Part shown: one piece after another, positions 1-7,097 of the stretch
Layout: the number at the start of each line of letters is the position of its first letter
Numbering within the stretch: the first letter of the stretch is position 1
DNA from: JANXQG01 sp037147235
GTDB lineage: Bacteria; Planctomycetota; Planctomycetia; Pirellulales; Thermoguttaceae
Assembly: GCA_037147235.1 (NCBI GenBank)
Contig: JBAWVO010000173.1
Span: 1 to 13,837 of the forward strand
Reading direction: 5' to 3'
Length of the DNA: 13,837 nt
The notes under the pieces: model-generated
What the model saw: only the letters and a program-made list of their open reading frames with translations
What the model was told of the DNA's origin: nothing
Database searches by the model: none
Made by a program: the position numbers and the translations under genes

Positions 1-50
1 GCTCGTTTCACTCTCCCCACCCTACTTCTGCACCTAAAACCGGAAGAGCC
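1..50. repeat. Half copy (right arm) of the GGCTCTTCCGGTT inverted-repeat element
   Basis: The first 50 bases match the reverse complement of 7105-7154 at 48 of 50 positions and end in AACCGGAAGAGCC, the outer end of this element family. Only the right arm is in view; if the element is complete, its left arm lies before the window. Unlike the right arm at 7181-7249 it lacks the 11-base AATTATTCCCG segment. It is followed by a T-run at 52-58 and then the leader of the GTPase gene. Confidence 0.75.
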
Positions 51-111
51 ATTTTTTTATTCGTCATTCGTCCTTCCGTTTCCCCTTCCTCCTTCCCATC
101 CCTCCCTTTGG

Positions 112-127
112 CCTATATCCTTATAGG
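112..127 (+). promoter_or_regulatory. Small hairpin over the ribosome-binding region of the GTPase gene
   Basis: CCTATA and TATAGG form a perfect 6-bp stem with the 4-base loop TCCT, ending one base before the ATG at 129. The only Shine-Dalgarno-like bases (AGG, 125-127) lie in the 3' half of the stem, so folding could hide them. The stem is short and AT-rich and may be chance. Upstream, 71-108 is almost purely pyrimidine. Confidence 0.3.
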
Positions 128-128
128 A

Positions 129-1895
129 ATGTCTACAGTCGATCTGGTTCATCTTGAACTTTTGGCGGAAATCGATGCCCTGGCAAAGCGTTTGGAGGGC
201 TGGTCGCGCTGTGCCCCCCCATGGCGGGCAGCCGAGACATGTCAAGCGGTTATTGGCCGGCTTGCGGGTCGGCTGAATTCCCTCCGCATCCGCCTGGAAT
301 CACCGCTCATTGTTGCCACATTAGGGGGAACTGGAACGGGCAAGAGCTTGCTGATCAACGCCCTGGCGGGGGCCGAATTGGTCCGTTCGGGTCGCGGCCG
401 GCCGACGACGACTCGTCCAGCCCTGCTCTGCCGCCCGGGCCTGACCCCCGAAATTTTGGGTATGGATGCTCAAGAGATCGATCGGATCCAACAGGATCTT
501 CCGTCGCTGGCGAACTTGGTTCTTATCGATTGCCCCGACCCCGACACGACCGATGCCCCCGGACCGCTGCCGTCCGATACGACACTGGCCCGACTGCGGC
601 GGATACTGCCACACTGCGACGTTTTGATCGTGACGACCACGCAGCAGAAGTACCGCAGCGCACGGGTAGCCGAGGAGCTTGCTGCGGCTGCCCCGGGAGC
701 ACGACTGGTCTTCGTCCAGACCCACGCCGACCAGGACGCCGATGTTCGCGATGATTGGCGAAGGGCCTTGGAACCTCGCTATCAGGCCGGCCACATTTTC
801 TTCGTCGATTTGGTTGCCGCCTTGGCCGATGCCCAACAGGGCCGTGCGCCGCGGGGGGAGTTTGCCGCCCTGGTCGATCTACTCACGCGGCAGTTCGCCG
901 GGGCCGCGTCCGCCAGGATTCGCCGCGCCAACTTTCTCGACCTCGCCGCCCAGGCGTTGGAAAGTTGCCGCCGTCGCTTGGACGATGCCATGCCGGCCAT
1001 CGAAAACCTGCGCACGGCCATCGATCAGCAGCGAGGTGAACTATCGTCGTCGCTTGCTGGGCAAATCCGCGGCGAACTGCTTTCCGCACGGCGACCATGG
1101 GAGAATCGCCTGCTGGGCCAAGTCGCGTCGCGATGGGGATTCAGTCCCTTTTCGCTCGTGCTGCGACTTTACCAGGGGGTTGGCGGACTGGCTTCCGGTG
1201 CGCTGCTCTATCGCGCACGGACACCGGCCCAAGTTGCTCTCTGGGGTGTGGTCGAAGGTGCCAGGACGTGGCAGAAACATCGCCGCAATCGCCAATTGCA
1301 GCAGCGGCCTAGCCAGATGGCGGCCAGTGGCTTCGACCCGACGCAACTTCGTCGCGCGGCGGTCGTGCTGGAAGGCTACGCGGCCGAGGCCGGTTTGCCT
1401 AAGAAGTCGGCCGCCGTCGCAACCCTCGAAGCCGAAGCGGATGGGGCCAGTTTGAACTTCGCCGTTCGCTTATCGCAGGACCTCGACGCCCTGATCGCCC
1501 GGCAAGCCGAGCGGCACACGGGCTGGTTTACCCGCTGGCGTTACGAGATCTTGCTCCTGGCCATGCTAGGCTTTCTGCTTTTTCGGCTGGGAAAGAATTT
1601 CTTCTATGATTCCTGGTGGTTGGCCAAACCCACACCAATCTGGGGCGTGGAGTCGTATATCACCTCGGCCTTCTGGTTTGTACTCTGGTGTTTTGTATTG
1701 CTCTGGCTGTTCACGCGGCGATTGCGCGGCGGACTCAAGCAGGCCGTCGACCGCCTGGCCGAAAACTGGACCGAGGCCACGGCCGCCTCCGGCATATTCT
1801 CACAGTTGGAAGACGATTGCCGCCGGGCCGTCGAGTTCCGGCGAGATTTGGAGTTGCTCCAAGGCGATGTGGAGCGGTTGCAGGGGCGGGTGTAG
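129..1895 (+). CDS. Membrane-anchored P-loop GTPase (Era/dynamin-like GTPase domain)
   Basis: Predicted 588-residue protein with an N-terminal GTPase domain. Numbered from the ATG at 129, a Walker A/G1 motif GGTGTGKS lies at 66-73, a Thr-rich G2-like segment (TTTRPA) follows near 93, a G3-like DCPDPDT starts at 134 in place of classical DxxG, and a G4-like THAD at 198-201 replaces N/TKxD. The long middle is rich in Arg, Ala and Leu and probably helical. Two hydrophobic segments near 471-490 and 510-531 form a likely hairpin anchor, followed by a charged helical tail. This layout resembles bacterial GTPases that act at membranes, but the cellular role is unknown. An in-frame TTG at 108 would add seven residues; I chose ATG because the family-like sequence (STVDLVHLELLAEIDAL) begins there. 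No partner gene is adjacent, and cysE lies 195 nt downstream with its own candidate promoter, so it is probably a single transcription unit. Confidence 0.8.
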   Translation: MSTVDLVHLELLAEIDALAKRLEGWSRCAPPWRAAETCQAVIGRLAGRLNSLRIRLESPLIVATLGGTGTGKSLLINALAGAELVRSGRGRPTTTRPALLCRPGLTPEILGMDAQEIDRIQQDLPSLANLVLIDCPDPDTTDAPGPLPSDTTLARLRRILPHCDVLIVTTTQQKYRSARVAEELAAAAPGARLVFVQTHADQDADVRDDWRRALEPRYQAGHIFFVDLVAALADAQQGRAPRGEFAALVDLLTRQFAGAASARIRRANFLDLAAQALESCRRRLDDAMPAIENLRTAIDQQRGELSSSLAGQIRGELLSARRPWENRLLGQVASRWGFSPFSLVLRLYQGVGGLASGALLYRARTPAQVALWGVVEGARTWQKHRRNRQLQQRPSQMAASGFDPTQLRRAAVVLEGYAAEAGLPKKSAAVATLEAEADGASLNFAVRLSQDLDALIARQAERHTGWFTRWRYEILLLAMLGFLLFRLGKNFFYDSWWLAKPTPIWGVESYITSAFWFVLWCFVLLWLFTRRLRGGLKQAVDRLAENWTEATAASGIFSQLEDDCRRAVEFRRDLELLQGDVERLQGRV

Positions 1896-2004
1896 AGCGG
1901 TTGGAGCGATGGAAATTTCAGTTCCAGGTTATTTCTCCTTCGACCCCAAGCCAAAATTCAGTAAACTTTCCCGCTTCCGGCGGTCGAAACCTATACCGAG
2001 TCGC

Positions 2005-2033
2005 TTGATTTTAACGATTATTGCGCCTAGGAT
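2005..2033 (+). promoter_or_regulatory. Candidate sigma-70 promoter for the serine acetyltransferase gene
   Basis: TTGATT (2005-2010) and TAGGAT (2028-2033) are separated by exactly 17 bases. Each matches the -35 and -10 consensus at four of six positions. The predicted transcript start near 2040 leaves a leader of about 50 bases, with GGAG at 2078-2081 as ribosome-binding site nine bases before the ATG. The same two hexamers with the same spacing recur at 7062-7090. Confidence 0.5.
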
Positions 2034-2090
2034 GCAACAGGCCCTCTCTGGAAGATAGGAGATGGCAGATAGGTTCCGGAGTCCCCTGCC

Positions 2091-3044
2091 ATGGCGACCG
2101 ACGTTCGCATTAAAGAGACCTTGCCCGAGCTGACCGACCGAATTGTTCAGACCTATTCGGAGCTGAACACGATCACGCATCTCGGCCATTGCCCGCTGCC
2201 TAGCTACGAAACGATCGTCGAGATCCTAGAAAGCCTGAAAGACATTATTTTTCCCGGCTACCGGCGGCGCGATGGGCTTCACCTGGGTAACATTACCTAC
2301 CATGTGGGCGATTTAATCGACCGCCTGCACGACCAACTAACCGAGCAGATCGCCCGGGTTCTGCGTCATGCGGCCGGCGAAGAGTTTACCTGCGGACCGC
2401 AGCAAAAAGCTGACTTTGAAGCCCTCGGCCAAGCCAAGGCGGTGGCATTCTTGGAACAGATCCCAGCGGTTCGCGAGCTGCTGGCCACCGATGTGCAAGC
2501 GGCCTACGACGGCGACCCGGCCTGTAAATCGCTAGACGAAGTGATCTTTTGCTATCCGGGCTTGGAAGCCATCACCATCTATCGCCTGGCACATGCCTTG
2601 TATAAGCTCGAAGTGCCGCTCATCCCTCGCATCATGACCGAGTGGGCCCATAGCCGCACAGGCATCGACATCCATCCGGGGGCAACGATCGGCAGGTACT
2701 TCTTCATCGACCACGGCACGGGCGTGGTCATCGGGCAGACGACCGAGATTGGCGAATGGGTCAAGCTCTATCAAGGCGTGACGCTCGGTGCCTTGAGCTT
2801 TGCCACCGACGCCGAAGGGAACCTCGTTCGCGGAACCAAGCGCCATCCCACGATTGAGGATCACGTCGTCATCTATGCCAACGCCACGGTTCTTGGGGGC
2901 AAGACGATCGTGGGGCACGACGCCGTGATCGGTTCGAGCGTCTGGATCACGAGTTCCGTGACGCCGCATGCGACCGTGACCTCGGAGAAGCCGCGGTTGA
3001 ATGTTCGCGATCTGAATTACACGGCGGATTCGTTCTCGATTTGA
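2091..3044 (+). CDS. cysE: Serine O-acetyltransferase (EpsC-type)
   Basis: 317-residue enzyme expected to transfer acetyl from acetyl-CoA to L-serine, giving O-acetylserine, the first committed step of cysteine synthesis in the cytoplasm. The N-terminal half (about 1-185) is the helical serine acetyltransferase domain, with CYPGLEAITIYRLAHAL at 154-170. The C-terminal half is a left-handed beta-helix of hexapeptide repeats: GIDIHPGATIG at 191-201, the active-site Asp-His pair at 207-208 (FFIDHGTGVVIG), the QGVTLGALS turn at 228-236 and RHP at 251-253. It is longer than the E. coli enzyme (273 residues) and agrees with the roughly 310-residue EpsC group; a short insert at 237-249 precedes RHP. 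The tail lacks the usual GVPAR ending, so feedback inhibition by cysteine cannot be judged. Translation starts at ATG 2091 behind GGAG. Sulfite reductase, which makes the sulfide used in the next step, is encoded 2.1 kb downstream. Confidence 0.93.
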   Translation: MATDVRIKETLPELTDRIVQTYSELNTITHLGHCPLPSYETIVEILESLKDIIFPGYRRRDGLHLGNITYHVGDLIDRLHDQLTEQIARVLRHAAGEEFTCGPQQKADFEALGQAKAVAFLEQIPAVRELLATDVQAAYDGDPACKSLDEVIFCYPGLEAITIYRLAHALYKLEVPLIPRIMTEWAHSRTGIDIHPGATIGRYFFIDHGTGVVIGQTTEIGEWVKLYQGVTLGALSFATDAEGNLVRGTKRHPTIEDHVVIYANATVLGGKTIVGHDAVIGSSVWITSSVTPHATVTSEKPRLNVRDLNYTADSFSI

Positions 3045-3125
3045 TTTCCCCACTCCAAAGGTGCTTCCCTTGCTGCAAGCATACCGTTATGCTGAAGGCC
3101 GAGAACCCAAACGCGGAGTACCGGC

Positions 3126-4904
3126 ATGGGAACATTCACTCGATTTTTGGACAACCTGCGGATCTGGCCCGGCCCCGTCCTGGCGGTGGAATTGGTCACG
3201 ATGTCGCGGCGGACACGGTATTTTGTCCTGCGCGTGCTCTATGCCGCCGCTTTGTTTTTTGCGCTCTGGGTCACGCACCAGGAAATCCTCGGATCGCGTT
3301 CCGGCGATATTAACTCGATCGCGAGATTCACTTCGGCCTTTTTTGGGACTTTCGGCGTCCTGCAACTGATGGCCGTTCTGCTCATCGGCCCAGCCCTGGC
3401 GGCGGGGACGATCGCCCAGGAACGCGAACGCCGGACGATGGAGTACCTCTACACCACGCCGCTGAGCAACCTGGAAATCATCATCGGCAAACTCGGCGGC
3501 CGAGTATTGCAGATTCTCTACCTCGTCCTTTCCGGCGTGCCCGTGCTGGCCCTGGCCATGCTCATGGGCGGCATTGCACCGTGGGCCATCGCAGGGCTGA
3601 CAGCCATCACCCTGAGTACGGTCCTCTTCGTGACGATGGTTTCCATGAGCGTGTCGGCCTGCACCGCCAAGGCCCGCGACGCGGTCATTCGGGCGTACCT
3701 CGTATTCTTCTCCCTCTGGGTGCTCCCGCTTCCGGCCCTGGCTATTTTTTCTTTCAATAATTCGACCTACGCATGGACGGTCCCCATTCTGAAGCAAATC
3801 GTCGTCGCCAACCCGGTCATGACGTTCATGACAATCTTCATGGGCGAGGGGCCTTGGGGACCGGTGACCGAGCCATGGTCGCTTCTGCTGAACCTGGTGC
3901 AGAACCAGATGCTTGTGGGCGGGATTGCACTGCTTCTGGCGACCCTTTTCATGCGACGAATCCATCTGCGAGAATCGGGTAAACCGGCCCGCAAGCGCCG
4001 CTGGCGGATACAGTTTTTCCGGGGCGTGATTGGCGACAATCCCATGCTCTGGAAGGAACTATATGCCGAGCCAAGTTCCTCGCGGCTGGGCCTGCTGGGC
4101 TACGGACTGCTGGTGCTCATCTTCATCGCGCTTTGCTTGCTCACGATTTATATCTATGATGAAACCGTGGGGCATCCCTATAGCCGGGATGGAGAGGGGT
4201 TTTGCTACTATGCCATCGGCATGTCCACTTTCCTGAGTTGTTGCGGCCTGCTCCTGTTGACCGCCCGTGCGGCCGGTTCGATCACTTCGGAAAAAGAGCG
4301 GGATAGCTGGGTTTCGCTGATCGGTACGCCGCTGGAGGCCGGGCAGATCGTCAAGGCCAAGATTATGGGCAGCCTCTGGTCGCTACGCGGGCTTGTGCCT
4401 TTTTTGGCCGTCGTCTGGCTGCCGGCTTTACTGCTGCGGCCTTCTTTTTTCTGGGGTATCGCCTTCTCGCTGCTGAACCTTGGAATCCTGGCCGCGTTTA
4501 CGGCCACACTGGGCGTCTATTGTTCCCTACGTTCCAAGAACACGCTTCGCGCCATGGGTGCCGCGCTGGGAATCGCCATCATGGTCGGTGGCGGTTACCT
4601 AATGTGCTGCTGCCCGGTAATGGCGGTCGGCGGGGGGGGAAGTGGCACGGCATGGCAACTCGGCTTGGCACCCTGCATGCCGCTTCTGCTGGCTTGGCCG
4701 GGCATCATTAGCTTAATTCTCGATTCGAGTAGGTCCGGGACCACCATGCTAGATCATGAGTTTAGCGGGTTCATGGCCGCCTATCTGATCGGCACGATTG
4801 GCTATGCGGTCGCCGCGCTGATGATGATGTTCAAGGCCATTGCTCAATTCGATGCGAAGAGTGGAAGAACTACTCTTCCGGTTCCGGGTGCGGAATACAA
4901 ATAA
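3126..4904 (+). CDS. Two-module ABC-2 type transporter permease
   Basis: 592-residue polytopic membrane protein. Hydrophobic segments fall near 35-50, 72-95, 128-150, 153-178, 190-210, 258-276, 321-344, 360-382, 420-437, 441-466, 477-502, 512-532 and 548-570. Two similar blocks, AGTIAQERERRTMEYLYTTP (93-112, continuing to 127) and AGSITSEKERDSWVSLIGTP (383-402, continuing to 418), share the ER-rich cytoplasmic helix and TPL turn typical of ABC-2 permeases. The protein therefore looks like two fused permease modules, with a basic linker at 282-294. The substrate is unknown and no ABC ATPase gene lies in the window. GGAG at 3115-3118 is seven bases before the ATG. The last ten residues (583-592) and the stop codon are encoded by the left arm of a repeat element, so the native C terminus may have been replaced. 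Confidence 0.85.
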   Translation: MGTFTRFLDNLRIWPGPVLAVELVTMSRRTRYFVLRVLYAAALFFALWVTHQEILGSRSGDINSIARFTSAFFGTFGVLQLMAVLLIGPALAAGTIAQERERRTMEYLYTTPLSNLEIIIGKLGGRVLQILYLVLSGVPVLALAMLMGGIAPWAIAGLTAITLSTVLFVTMVSMSVSACTAKARDAVIRAYLVFFSLWVLPLPALAIFSFNNSTYAWTVPILKQIVVANPVMTFMTIFMGEGPWGPVTEPWSLLLNLVQNQMLVGGIALLLATLFMRRIHLRESGKPARKRRWRIQFFRGVIGDNPMLWKELYAEPSSSRLGLLGYGLLVLIFIALCLLTIYIYDETVGHPYSRDGEGFCYYAIGMSTFLSCCGLLLLTARAAGSITSEKERDSWVSLIGTPLEAGQIVKAKIMGSLWSLRGLVPFLAVVWLPALLLRPSFFWGIAFSLLNLGILAAFTATLGVYCSLRSKNTLRAMGAALGIAIMVGGGYLMCCCPVMAVGGGGSGTAWQLGLAPCMPLLLAWPGIISLILDSSRSGTTMLDHEFSGFMAAYLIGTIGYAVAALMMMFKAIAQFDAKSGRTTLPVPGAEYK

Positions 4905-4953
4905 TTGTAGGGTGTCCAGCTTGTTGTGGCCGGTCTCCGACCGAGCCACGCCG

Positions 4954-4994
4954 CCGACCGAAGGTCTCCAATTTACCGGGAGACCTTCGGTCGG
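4954..4994. repeat. Perfect 16-bp inverted repeat (stable hairpin)
   Basis: 4954-4969 (CCGACCGAAGGTCTCC) is exactly complementary to 4979-4994, with a 9-base loop (AATTTACCG). No T-run follows, so it is not a classical intrinsic terminator, though a stem this stable 50 bases past the permease stop codon could still end or protect that transcript. It lies inside the repeat element at 4873-5109. Confidence 0.85.
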
Positions 4995-5010
4995 GCGTTT
5001 CGGCGGGGTC

Positions 5011-5070
5011 AGGAGACCCGCGCCGAACCCGGGAGACCCGCGCCGAACCTGGGAGACCCGCGACGAACCT
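5011..5070. repeat. Three tandem copies of a 20-bp unit
   Basis: Units at 5011-5030, 5031-5050 and 5051-5070 share the pattern GGGAGACCCGCGCCGAACCT, with two mismatches in the first and one in the third. GGAGAC also occurs in the neighbouring hairpin (4979-4984), so the array may have grown from that arm by slippage. Unit number may vary between strains. Confidence 0.85.
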
Positions 5071-5194
5071 GTAGCCCCACCGATGGCTGTACCCAAAACC
5101 GGAAGAGCCAACTTTAGTATTGCTTTTCGCCGAACAGGGATTAAACTGAATATTTGGTTCGGCACCGGGTTCTCATTCTCTAGGACAGGTTCTC

Positions 5195-6919
5195 ATGGTC
5201 ATGGGCAACGATCCGCAACATCAGGTCAATGGCCCGCCAAGCTCGATCGAAAAGATCAAGGCCGAAAGCAATTATCTGCGCGGGCAGATCGCCAAAGAGC
5301 TGTCTCAGCCGACCGACCACTTCACCACCGAGACGGCTCAACTGCTAAAGCTTCACGGCATGTACCAGCAGGACGACCGTGATCGCCGCGTGTTGCTGGG
5401 CGACTTGGGCGCAAAGAAGCAAAAAACCTACCAATTCATGGTCCGCACCGGAGTGCCCGGCGGCCGGCTTACGAGCCAGCAGCTTCTAGCCCATATCGAG
5501 CTTGCCGACAGGTATGGCAATGGCACTTTGCGAATCACGAGCCGGCAAGACTTGCAAATGCACGGTCTAGCCAAGCAGAATCTCCGCGTGGTGCTCAAGC
5601 GGATTCATGAAGTCGGCCTGACCACGATGGCGACGTGTGGCGACGTGCATCGCAATGTCGTCTGCTGTCCTGCCCCCTATCGGAGTGATCCCGTCCGTGG
5701 GCAGATCCAATGGATGGCCGGGCAAATTGCCGAGGCCCTCTCGCCCCGGACACCCGCCTATCGCGAGATATGGCTCGACGACTTGCCGGCCGCTTGCTCC
5801 CAGGAGTCCGAGCACGAGATCGAGCCGCTCTACGGCAAAACCTATCTGCCGCGAAAGTTCAAGGTGGGAATCGGCCTGCCCGGCGACAACTGCGCGGATG
5901 TCCATTGCCAGGACGTCGGCCTGCTGGCCGTGAGCCGCAACTACGACGTGATCGGCTATAACGTGCTGGTGGGCGGCGGCATGGGCATGACACCCGCCAA
6001 GCAGAGTACCTTTCCCGTCCTGGCCCAGCGGATGGCCTACGCTCGGGCCGATCAGATCCTCGATCTCCTGCGCGCGATCGTTCGTGTCTTTCGCGACTTC
6101 GGCAATCGCAGCGATCGCAAGCAGGCGAGGCTGAAGTACCTTGTCGCCGATTGGGGCATCGAGCGTTTCAAGCAGCAGGTCGAACAATACCTGGGCTACG
6201 AACTGCCATCGCCCGAGCCTGACGAAGTCTGGGACATCGACGACCACCTCGGCTGGCGCGAGCAGGGGGACGGCCGCTTTTTCTACGGATTGCACGTACC
6301 CAGCGGGCGCGTTCAAGACGCGGGTGATTTGCGGCTGAAATCGGCCTTGCGCGATATCTGCGATGGCCACAGCCCGGCCATCTGCCTAACACCCGGCCAG
6401 AGCCTCCTCTTGGGCGATGTCTATTGGGAAGACCGGTTGAACATCGAAGACCATCTGCGCCATTGCGGTCTGCGACTGGTCGGCGAAATTACCAACGTCC
6501 GCCGCTGGTCGAGTGCTTGCGTATCGCTGCCCAGTTGTCCGCTGGCCTTGACGGAGAGCGAGCGGGCCTTGCCGAACATTATCCAGGAGTTGGAGGGCGA
6601 GGTTGCGCGACTGGGCCTTCAGCAAGAAGTGTTCGCCTTGAGGATGACCGGCTGCACAAACGGCTGTTCACGGCCTTACAACGCGGATATCGGCATCGTC
6701 GGCCGTGCCGCCGGTCGTTATGCCATCTACCTCGGCGGCCGCCGCATCGGTGATCGGCTCAGCTTTCTCTACCGTGACGGCGTGCCGCTGGAGCAGCTTG
6801 TCGCCACGCTTGTCGCGGTGCTGGGCTACTTCAAGCAGCATCACAAAGAAGGCGAAACGCTCGGCGATTTCTGTCATCGTGTTGGTTGCAAGGAGATCAC
6901 GGCGGCATTGCTGGGGTAA
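5195..6919 (+). CDS. cysI: Assimilatory sulfite reductase, hemoprotein (siroheme/4Fe-4S) subunit
   Basis: 574-residue protein close in length and sequence to E. coli CysI (570). It should reduce sulfite to sulfide with six electrons on a coupled siroheme and 4Fe-4S centre. Cluster cysteines are in ACVSLPSC (C442, C448) and TGCTNGC (C487, C491). Substrate-binding basic residues expected from CysI are present: R84 (MVRTGVPGG), R153 (HRNVVC), K221 and K223 (LPRKFK). The N terminus has the family block ESNYLRG (25-31) and HGMYQQDDRD (54-63). No flavoprotein partner (cysJ) is nearby, so the donor could be ferredoxin and the name cysI describes the fold rather than the donor; nitrite reduction is less likely given the CysI-like blocks. 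Start ATG 5195 follows AGGACAGG (5182-5189); ATG 5201 is the alternative. A GC-rich hairpin follows the stop. Confidence 0.92.
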   Translation: MVMGNDPQHQVNGPPSSIEKIKAESNYLRGQIAKELSQPTDHFTTETAQLLKLHGMYQQDDRDRRVLLGDLGAKKQKTYQFMVRTGVPGGRLTSQQLLAHIELADRYGNGTLRITSRQDLQMHGLAKQNLRVVLKRIHEVGLTTMATCGDVHRNVVCCPAPYRSDPVRGQIQWMAGQIAEALSPRTPAYREIWLDDLPAACSQESEHEIEPLYGKTYLPRKFKVGIGLPGDNCADVHCQDVGLLAVSRNYDVIGYNVLVGGGMGMTPAKQSTFPVLAQRMAYARADQILDLLRAIVRVFRDFGNRSDRKQARLKYLVADWGIERFKQQVEQYLGYELPSPEPDEVWDIDDHLGWREQGDGRFFYGLHVPSGRVQDAGDLRLKSALRDICDGHSPAICLTPGQSLLLGDVYWEDRLNIEDHLRHCGLRLVGEITNVRRWSSACVSLPSCPLALTESERALPNIIQELEGEVARLGLQQEVFALRMTGCTNGCSRPYNADIGIVGRAAGRYAIYLGGRRIGDRLSFLYRDGVPLEQLVATLVAVLGYFKQHHKEGETLGDFCHRVGCKEITAALLG

Positions 6920-6931
6920 AGGCTAAAAAAA

Positions 6932-6957
6932 CGCGGGGGGCCGGTTTGGCCCCCGCG
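6932..6957 (+). terminator. GC-rich hairpin after the sulfite reductase gene
   Basis: 6932-6942 pairs with 6948-6957 in a 10-bp G/C stem with one bulged G and loop GGTTT, starting 12 bases after the stop codon. It is followed only by ATTCCTT, a weak T-tract, but preceded by seven A residues (6925-6931), so it looks more like a strong intrinsic terminator for transcription coming from the opposite strand. It may act in both directions. Confidence 0.65.
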
Positions 6958-6970
6958 ATTCCTTCGTCCC

Positions 6971-7013
6971 ACCCCACAATTATTCGCATCGCGAACCCAG
7001 AACCGGAAGGTCC
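6971..7013. repeat. Decayed half copy of the GGCTCTTCCGGTT element
   Basis: The stretch from ACCCCACAATTATTC to AACCGGAAGGTCC follows the right arm at 7206-7249 (ACCCTACAATTATTC to AACCGGAAGAGCC) with scattered differences. No left arm lies before it, as the terminator hairpin is directly upstream. It is either a solo arm or an eroded older insertion. Confidence 0.55.
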
Positions 7014-7061
7014 CAATTATTCGTATTCAACACCCCCTGACTTAGGGATCCTCATTCGGCA

Positions 7062-7090
7062 TTGATTTACCCCAACGGTTGGGATAGGAT
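7062..7090 (+). promoter_or_regulatory. Candidate promoter with palindrome in spacer, upstream of recO
   Basis: TTGATT (7062-7067) and TAGGAT (7085-7090) are 17 bases apart, the same hexamers and spacing as at 2005-2033. The spacer contains a perfect 6-bp inverted repeat, CCCAAC-G-GTTGGG (7071-7083), placed where a repressor could block RNA polymerase. A transcript from here would run through the inverted-repeat element at 7105-7249 before recO at 7285. Operator function is inferred only from position. Confidence 0.45.
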
Positions 7091-7097
7091 TTCACGA

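Larger units (their letters stand above)
4873..5109. repeat. GGCTCTTCCGGTT-family inverted-repeat element with variant interior
   Basis: The left arm, about 4873-4914, runs from CTCTTCCGGTT to AATAATTGTAGGGTG and resembles the reverse complement of the arm at 7181-7249. The right end, 5086-5109, runs from CTGTACCC to AACCGGAAGAGCC. The interior is unlike the other copies: a long hairpin (4954-4994) and three 20-bp tandem units (5011-5070). AACT occurs just outside each end (4868-4871 and 5110-5113), too short to prove a target duplication. The left arm overlaps the 3' end of the permease gene. With the leader at 5110-5194 this fills the gap before the sulfite reductase gene. Confidence 0.65.

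Noticed and set aside
3077..3092. Hairpin AGCATA-CCGT-TATGCT before the permease
   Set aside because: A 6-bp AT-rich stem with no T-run is within chance expectation and has no evident role.
3087..3965. 292-codon open frame on the minus strand
   Set aside because: It is antisense to the permease and its translation is a low-complexity mix rich in His, Arg, Gln and Asp, as expected of the complement of membrane-protein codons.
5011..5070. CRISPR array
   Set aside because: The three 20-bp units abut directly with no spacers and no cas gene is near; it is a simple tandem repeat.
5120..5147. Promoter for sulfite reductase: TTGCTT, 16 bases, TAAACT
   Set aside because: The -35 matches at only three of six positions; the true promoter cannot be picked out in this gap.
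5567..6370. 267-codon open frame on the minus strand
   Set aside because: It is antisense to the conserved core of sulfite reductase and has no domain of its own.
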